A DNA stretch of 26,652 bases from Gordonia sp. UBA5067. Lineage in GTDB: Bacteria > Actinomycetota > Actinomycetes > Mycobacteriales > Mycobacteriaceae. The notes under the pieces are model-generated. The model was not told the origin of the DNA. It saw only the letters and a program-made list of their open reading frames with translations, and searched no databases. Position numbers and translations under genes: made by a program. Positions 23,921 to 26,652 of the stretch are shown here, piece after piece (positions within the stretch are counted from its first letter, which is position 1; each line of letters opens with the position of its first letter). The stretch spans positions 1-26,652 of the forward strand of contig NZ_DIAX01000060.1 in NCBI RefSeq assembly GCF_002414845.1. The letters run 5' to 3'.

Positions 23921-24418
23921 ATGTTCGAAACACCCATGACCGTCGTCGGTAACGTCATCAGTGAGCCGTCGGTTCGCACCACCTCGGTGGGCGAAGTCGT
24001 CTCCTTCCGCATGGCGAGCAACTCGCGGCGCCGGGACGCCGACACCAACGAGTGGATCAACGACAAGACTCTCTACCTCTCGGTGTCGTGCTGGCGCAAG
24101 CTCGCCTCTGGGGTGGCGGCCTCGGTGGAGAAGGGGCGGCCGGTCATCGCCACCGGCACGGTGCGCACCGCCGAGTACACCACCGGTGACGGGGAACATC
24201 GCTCCACCTTGGAGATGACCGCTGCCGCCGTGGGCATCGATCTGAGCCGCTGCATCGTCAAGGTCTGCGGGTTTCCCAGCGGCGGAGCCGCTCCGGCGGG
24301 CGACGTCGTCGATCAGGAGCCGGCAGCCGGCCTCGATCGGGAGCCGTCGGTCCTCGGTATCGCGGCAGATCAGGCCGAGGTGCCGGAATTGGTCAGAACG
24401 ACTGCAGCCCCTTGCTGA
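23921..24418 (+). CDS. ssbB: Single-stranded DNA-binding protein, SsbB-type paralogue
   Basis: This 165-residue OB-fold protein binds single-stranded DNA. It begins MFETPMTVVGNVISEP and continues with VVSFRMASNSRRR, LYLSVSCWRKLASGVAASVEKG and ATGTVRTAEYTT, matching mycobacterial SsbB (Rv2478c type) rather than the essential SsbA. The tail is short and lacks the acidic DDDIPF-like tip that recruits repair partners; the end is VRTTAAPC. GGGGGAGG lies about 5 bases before the ATG at 23921. In mycobacteria the paralogue is a neighbour of ettA, which is also present here at 26067, with two genes in between. The 3' end overlaps the convergent GAP-family gene by 26 bases. Confidence 0.88.
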   Translation: MFETPMTVVGNVISEPSVRTTSVGEVVSFRMASNSRRRDADTNEWINDKTLYLSVSCWRKLASGVAASVEKGRPVIATGTVRTAEYTTGDGEHRSTLEMTAAAVGIDLSRCIVKVCGFPSGGAAPAGDVVDQEPAAGLDREPSVLGIAADQAEVPELVRTTAAPC

Positions 24419-25067
24419 GCACCATGGCGCCGATGATCAGCAGGATGACCGTCATGATCACCGCGTTGTTGGTGATCAGCCAGGATTTCGCCGCGTTGAG
24501 GGGGCGGTCCATCCGCTCGGGCATCAGTAGGTAGCCGCCCAGCAGCACGAGCACTGCTCCGCTCGCGATGACAACGAAGACCGCCGCGGGAACGAGGACC
24601 TCAGAACCCGGCAGGCTCGCTCGAGCCAGGGCGAGGCCCGCAGCAATCGTGATGAACAGTCCCTTGGGGTTGACCGCAGCGACCGCGAATCCGAGGAGCG
24701 CGGACTTGGCCGGGGTCAGGTTGTCGGCCAGGGCCAGCCAGCGCGGCACGTGCGGTTCAGCGCCCGGCCTCGGCCGATCGCGCCACTGGCGGACCGCAAA
24801 CGCAGCCAGGGCAAGACCGAGGATGATGCGGATCACGCCGATGACCTTGCCTGGGTGGCCGTCCTCATCGCCGATGCTGGCGGCCGAAGCCACCGCGACG
24901 ACGATCGCGAGGGGGCCGATCAGTCCGGCCAGCCAGCCGGCGGTGAAGGTGATGCCGGCGCGTTTCGGCGAGGGCGACAACAGTGCCAAGATGACCGCCA
25001 CGATGGGGAACGGACTGATTCCGATGGCTATCGAAAGGGGCAGGACGGTGCCGATCGCGCTGATCAT
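24393..25067 (-). CDS. GAP-family (sulfolipid-addressing-protein-like) membrane protein
   Basis: This 224-residue protein has about six hydrophobic segments and looks like the GAP/SfLAP family of actinobacteria, some members of which help export cell-envelope glycolipids. Landmarks are LPLSIAIGISPFPIVAVILAL near the N-terminus, FTAGWLAGLIGPLAIVV, a central charged loop (QWRDRPRPGAEPHVPRW) and AVAAVNPKGLFITIAAGLAL near residue 130. The family relation is from pattern, not from alignment; a LysE-like transporter is the alternative. The ATG at 25067 follows the MpaB-family gene by 26 bases, so the two are probably co-transcribed. No strong ribosome binding site is seen. The long frame upstream to 25886 lies over the MpaB gene. 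Confidence 0.8.
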   Translation of the reverse strand: MISAIGTVLPLSIAIGISPFPIVAVILALLSPSPKRAGITFTAGWLAGLIGPLAIVVAVASAASIGDEDGHPGKVIGVIRIILGLALAAFAVRQWRDRPRPGAEPHVPRWLALADNLTPAKSALLGFAVAAVNPKGLFITIAAGLALARASLPGSEVLVPAAVFVVIASGAVLVLLGGYLLMPERMDRPLNAAKSWLITNNAVIMTVILLIIGAMVLSKGLQSF

Positions 25068-25093
25068 GGGGAAGACAATGCCAGATCCCGGGG

Positions 25094-25879
25094 TCAGTTG
25101 TCGGGATCGTGGCGGGCCGACGGGATCAGGTGGTAGCGGGCCGGGCTCAGGGTGGTGAGCATGTTCGTCCTCGCCGCGAACGCGCGCAGCGCGAGGCGGT
25201 CGCCTGCGCCCACGTCGACGCCGAGCAGTTCTGCCGCGCGCGGATGGAGCATCGCGCGGATTGCAGCGGGCGGTACCTTGCGCGGATACCAGGTCGGTGG
25301 ATGGAGGGTTTCCCGGCGCAGCCGCTCGGCATCGGGAGTCATCGCCAGATTCGTCGCGCAGTAGTCCGCGAAGTAGTCGACGAACTCCCGGTAGGTGGCC
25401 GGCTGGGCGCGATCGGAGATGTCGTACTTCGCATACCACCGGCAGCACTCCTGGTAGAGCTGCTCCTTGGCTGCGCCGTCGAGTCCGCTGTGGAAGATGT
25501 CGATCGAGGTGAACAACGCATCGACGTAGGTGGCGTGCTGGAAGAAGAACAGCTCCGGATTGAGGGAGTGGTAGCGCGCGCCAGAGCTGTCCACGCCTTT
25601 GACGTGGGAGTGCGCGGTGCGCATCACCGACCGCAGGTCGCGGTTGCTGTAGGCGATATAGACCATTTGGCCGACCGCGCGGCTCTTGTGCGCCCACAGT
25701 CCGCTGTGGACGTGCTGGACCAGACTGGCGGCGTTTCCGGGCTGAAGGATCTGCAGGGAGATCGCCCGCGGCAGCGTGTAGGCGAAACGCTTGTCGCCGA
25801 GGTACCGGTACACCATCGGCATCGGGACGTTTCGGCGGTGCGCGAGCCCGTCGGCCATATCGGCGGTCGGTGTTGCCAT
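25094..25879 (-). CDS. MpaB-family (DUF2236) oxygenase-like protein
   Basis: This 261-residue protein belongs to the DUF2236/oxygenase MpaB family, common and multicopy in Mycobacteriales and related to latex-clearing and mycophenolic-acid-pathway oxygenases that may bind haem. Family segments are NAASLVQHVHSGLWAHKSRA near residue 52 and YHSLNPELFFFQHATYVDALF near residue 105, with histidines that are candidate ligands. A CRWYAKYDI segment and YREFVDYFADYC follow. The substrate is unknown. The ATG at 25879 is chosen because the longer frame to 26083 runs into the promoter region of ettA. It is divergent from ettA and precedes the GAP-family gene by 26 bases. Confidence 0.85.
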   Translation of the reverse strand: MATPTADMADGLAHRRNVPMPMVYRYLGDKRFAYTLPRAISLQILQPGNAASLVQHVHSGLWAHKSRAVGQMVYIAYSNRDLRSVMRTAHSHVKGVDSSGARYHSLNPELFFFQHATYVDALFTSIDIFHSGLDGAAKEQLYQECCRWYAKYDISDRAQPATYREFVDYFADYCATNLAMTPDAERLRRETLHPPTWYPRKVPPAAIRAMLHPRAAELLGVDVGAGDRLALRAFAARTNMLTTLSPARYHLIPSARHDPDN

Positions 25880-26017
25880 CCCCCAAGGGTTATTATGATC
25901 ACGATTGTTGTCAGTTTGCGGGCGGTGCATACGACCACTTCGGGACCAACGTCCCCGTGCGGGGGCGGCTGTCGGGCCCGACTCCCGGCGGGTCGGCCCG
26001 CGAGTCTGCGGTGCCAC

Positions 26018-26023
26018 TACACT
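26018..26023 (+). promoter_or_regulatory. Candidate -10 box of ettA
   Basis: TACACT fits TANNNT and lies 43 bases before the TTG start, giving a leader of roughly 35 bases that contains AAGGGAA as a ribosome binding site. No convincing -35 box is visible. The 187-base spacer is shared with the divergent MpaB-family gene and also holds an A/T-rich patch at about 25890-25915, unusual for this DNA. Confidence 0.35.
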
Positions 26024-26066
26024 GGGGGACTGTTGTGCCCAGGTGCTTGTGAGAAAAGGGAATCCG

Positions 26067-26633
26067 TTGGCTGGCGAGTTCATTTACACCATGAAGAGTG
26101 TGCGCAAGGCGCACGGCGACAAGGTCATTCTCGACAATGTCACCATGTCGTTCTACCCCGGCGCGAAGATCGGCGTCGTCGGACCGAATGGCGCCGGCAA
26201 GTCGTCGATTCTCAAAATCATGGCCGGCATCGATCAGCCGTCCAACGGTGAGGCGTTCCTCGACCCTGGGGCGACCGTCGGCATCCTCCTGCAGGAACCG
26301 CCGTTGTCCGAGGACAAGACGGTCAGGGGAAACGTCGAAGAGGGCATGGGCGAGGTCATGACCAAGCTCAAGCGGTACAACGAGGTCGCCGAGCTCATGG
26401 CGACTGACTACTCCGATGAGCTCATGGAGGAGATGGGCCAGTTGCAGGAGGCCCTCGACGCCGCCGACGCCTGGGACCTCGACAGCCAGATCGAGCAGGC
26501 GATGGATGCGCTGCGGTGCCCGCCGGCCGACTCGCCGGTCACCCACCTCTCTGGTGGTGAGCGTCGCCGCGTCGCGCTGTGCAAGCTGCTGCTGTCCAAG
26601 CCGGATCTGCTGCTGCTCGACGAGCCGCTGACC
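26067..26633 (+). CDS. ettA: EttA, ABC-F translational throttle ATPase (cut off at the contig end)
   Basis: EttA is a soluble ABC-F ATPase that binds the ribosomal E site and gates early elongation according to ATP level. Only the first ABC domain is here. The protein reads from a TTG at 26067, preceded by AAGGGAA, as LAGEFIYTMKSVRKAHGD. Walker A is GPNGAGKSS at about residues 39-47, the arm region follows (VRGNVEEGMG onward), the signature is SGGERRRVAL and Walker B is LLLLDEP. After DEP the family reads TNHLD, but here the frame reads LT and then adapter-encoded LSLIHI, so native sequence ends at about 26627-26633. The expected full length is about 555 residues. The mycobacterial homologue Rv2477c also sits next to ssbB. 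Confidence 0.92.
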
Positions 26634-26652
26634 CTGTCTCTTATACACATCT
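26634..26652 (+). other. Sequencing adapter (Nextera mosaic end) at the contig end
   Basis: The final 19 bases, CTGTCTCTTATACACATCT, are exactly the Nextera transposase mosaic-end sequence left by adapter read-through. Its translations (LSLIHI forward, MCIRDR and MYKRQ reverse) are well-known artefact peptides in databases. It is not part of the organism's genome and not a transposon. Confidence 0.97.

Noticed and set aside
22352..24199. 615-residue open frame antisense to copD-ctaG and ssbB
   Set aside because: Its His/Arg/Gln-rich composition and full overlap with two recognised genes mark it as a high-G+C shadow frame.
25068..25886. Extension of the GAP-family frame to 497 residues
   Set aside because: It covers the MpaB-family gene in another frame and is Arg/Pro-rich without hydrophobic segments.
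26634..26652. Mosaic end of a Tn5-like transposon
   Set aside because: It is flush with the contig end, has no transposase or second end, and interrupts a conserved gene exactly as adapter read-through does.

Overview
The window is high-G+C actinobacterial DNA with GTG/TTG starts, near-continuous coding and apparently leaderless promoters (TANNNT six or seven bases before the start codon). Gene content points to the Mycobacteriales, with Gordonia or a relative most likely. The markers are a CopD-CtaG fusion of the Rv0102 type, an SsbB/EttA neighbourhood like Rv2478c/Rv2477c, a HemD-winged-helix regulator like Rv0260c/NnaR beside a NarK transporter, and nirBD with a CbiX-type chelatase. The genus call is inference. 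The right end is a contig end: the last 19 bases are exactly the Nextera mosaic-end adapter.

Layout. Bases 1-1704 (minus): moeA followed by moaC, which runs off the left edge still open. Bases 1750-7242 (plus): moaA, moaD, modA, modB, narK and an nnaR-like regulator, tightly packed. Bases 7255-11106 (minus): a secreted protein of unknown function, then fdhD and an FdhF/YdeP-family molybdopterin oxidoreductase, the last two sharing a 4-base ATGA overlap. Bases 11207-11875 (plus): a DUF1275 membrane protein. Bases 11844-21534 (minus): a nitrate-assimilation operon of a nitrate reductase/diflavin-reductase fusion, a MobA-MoeA fusion, nirB, nirD and a sirohydrochlorin-chelatase-like protein, with ATGA overlaps between the last three. 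A tRNA-Arg(UCU) lies upstream. Bases 21800-26633: copD-ctaG, ssbB, a GAP-family membrane protein, an MpaB-family oxygenase and a truncated ettA, which look like ordinary genome context.

How the parts fit. Bases 1-21534 read as a molybdenum/nitrate island. ModAB would bring in molybdate, and MoaA, MoaC, MoaD, MoeA and MobA-MoeA build and mature molybdopterin guanine dinucleotide. FdhD would sulfurate the cofactor for the formate-dehydrogenase-like enzyme. NarK would import nitrate, the NasN-like fusion reduce it to nitrite, NirBD reduce nitrite to ammonium, and the CbiX-like chelatase supply iron for NirB's siroheme. The HemD-like regulator is the likely local controller. modC, moaE and a separate mobA are not in the window.

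The most interesting points are the MobA-MoeA fusion inside the nitrate operon, a CGCAACAC-N8-TANNNT element at identical spacing before narK and nirB, modAB without modC, and a pair of DnaA-box-like repeats before ssbB. No gene-free stretch exceeds 300 bases. I saw no CRISPR array, insertion sequence or prophage, and nothing that I can defend as a wholly new defence or mobile system.
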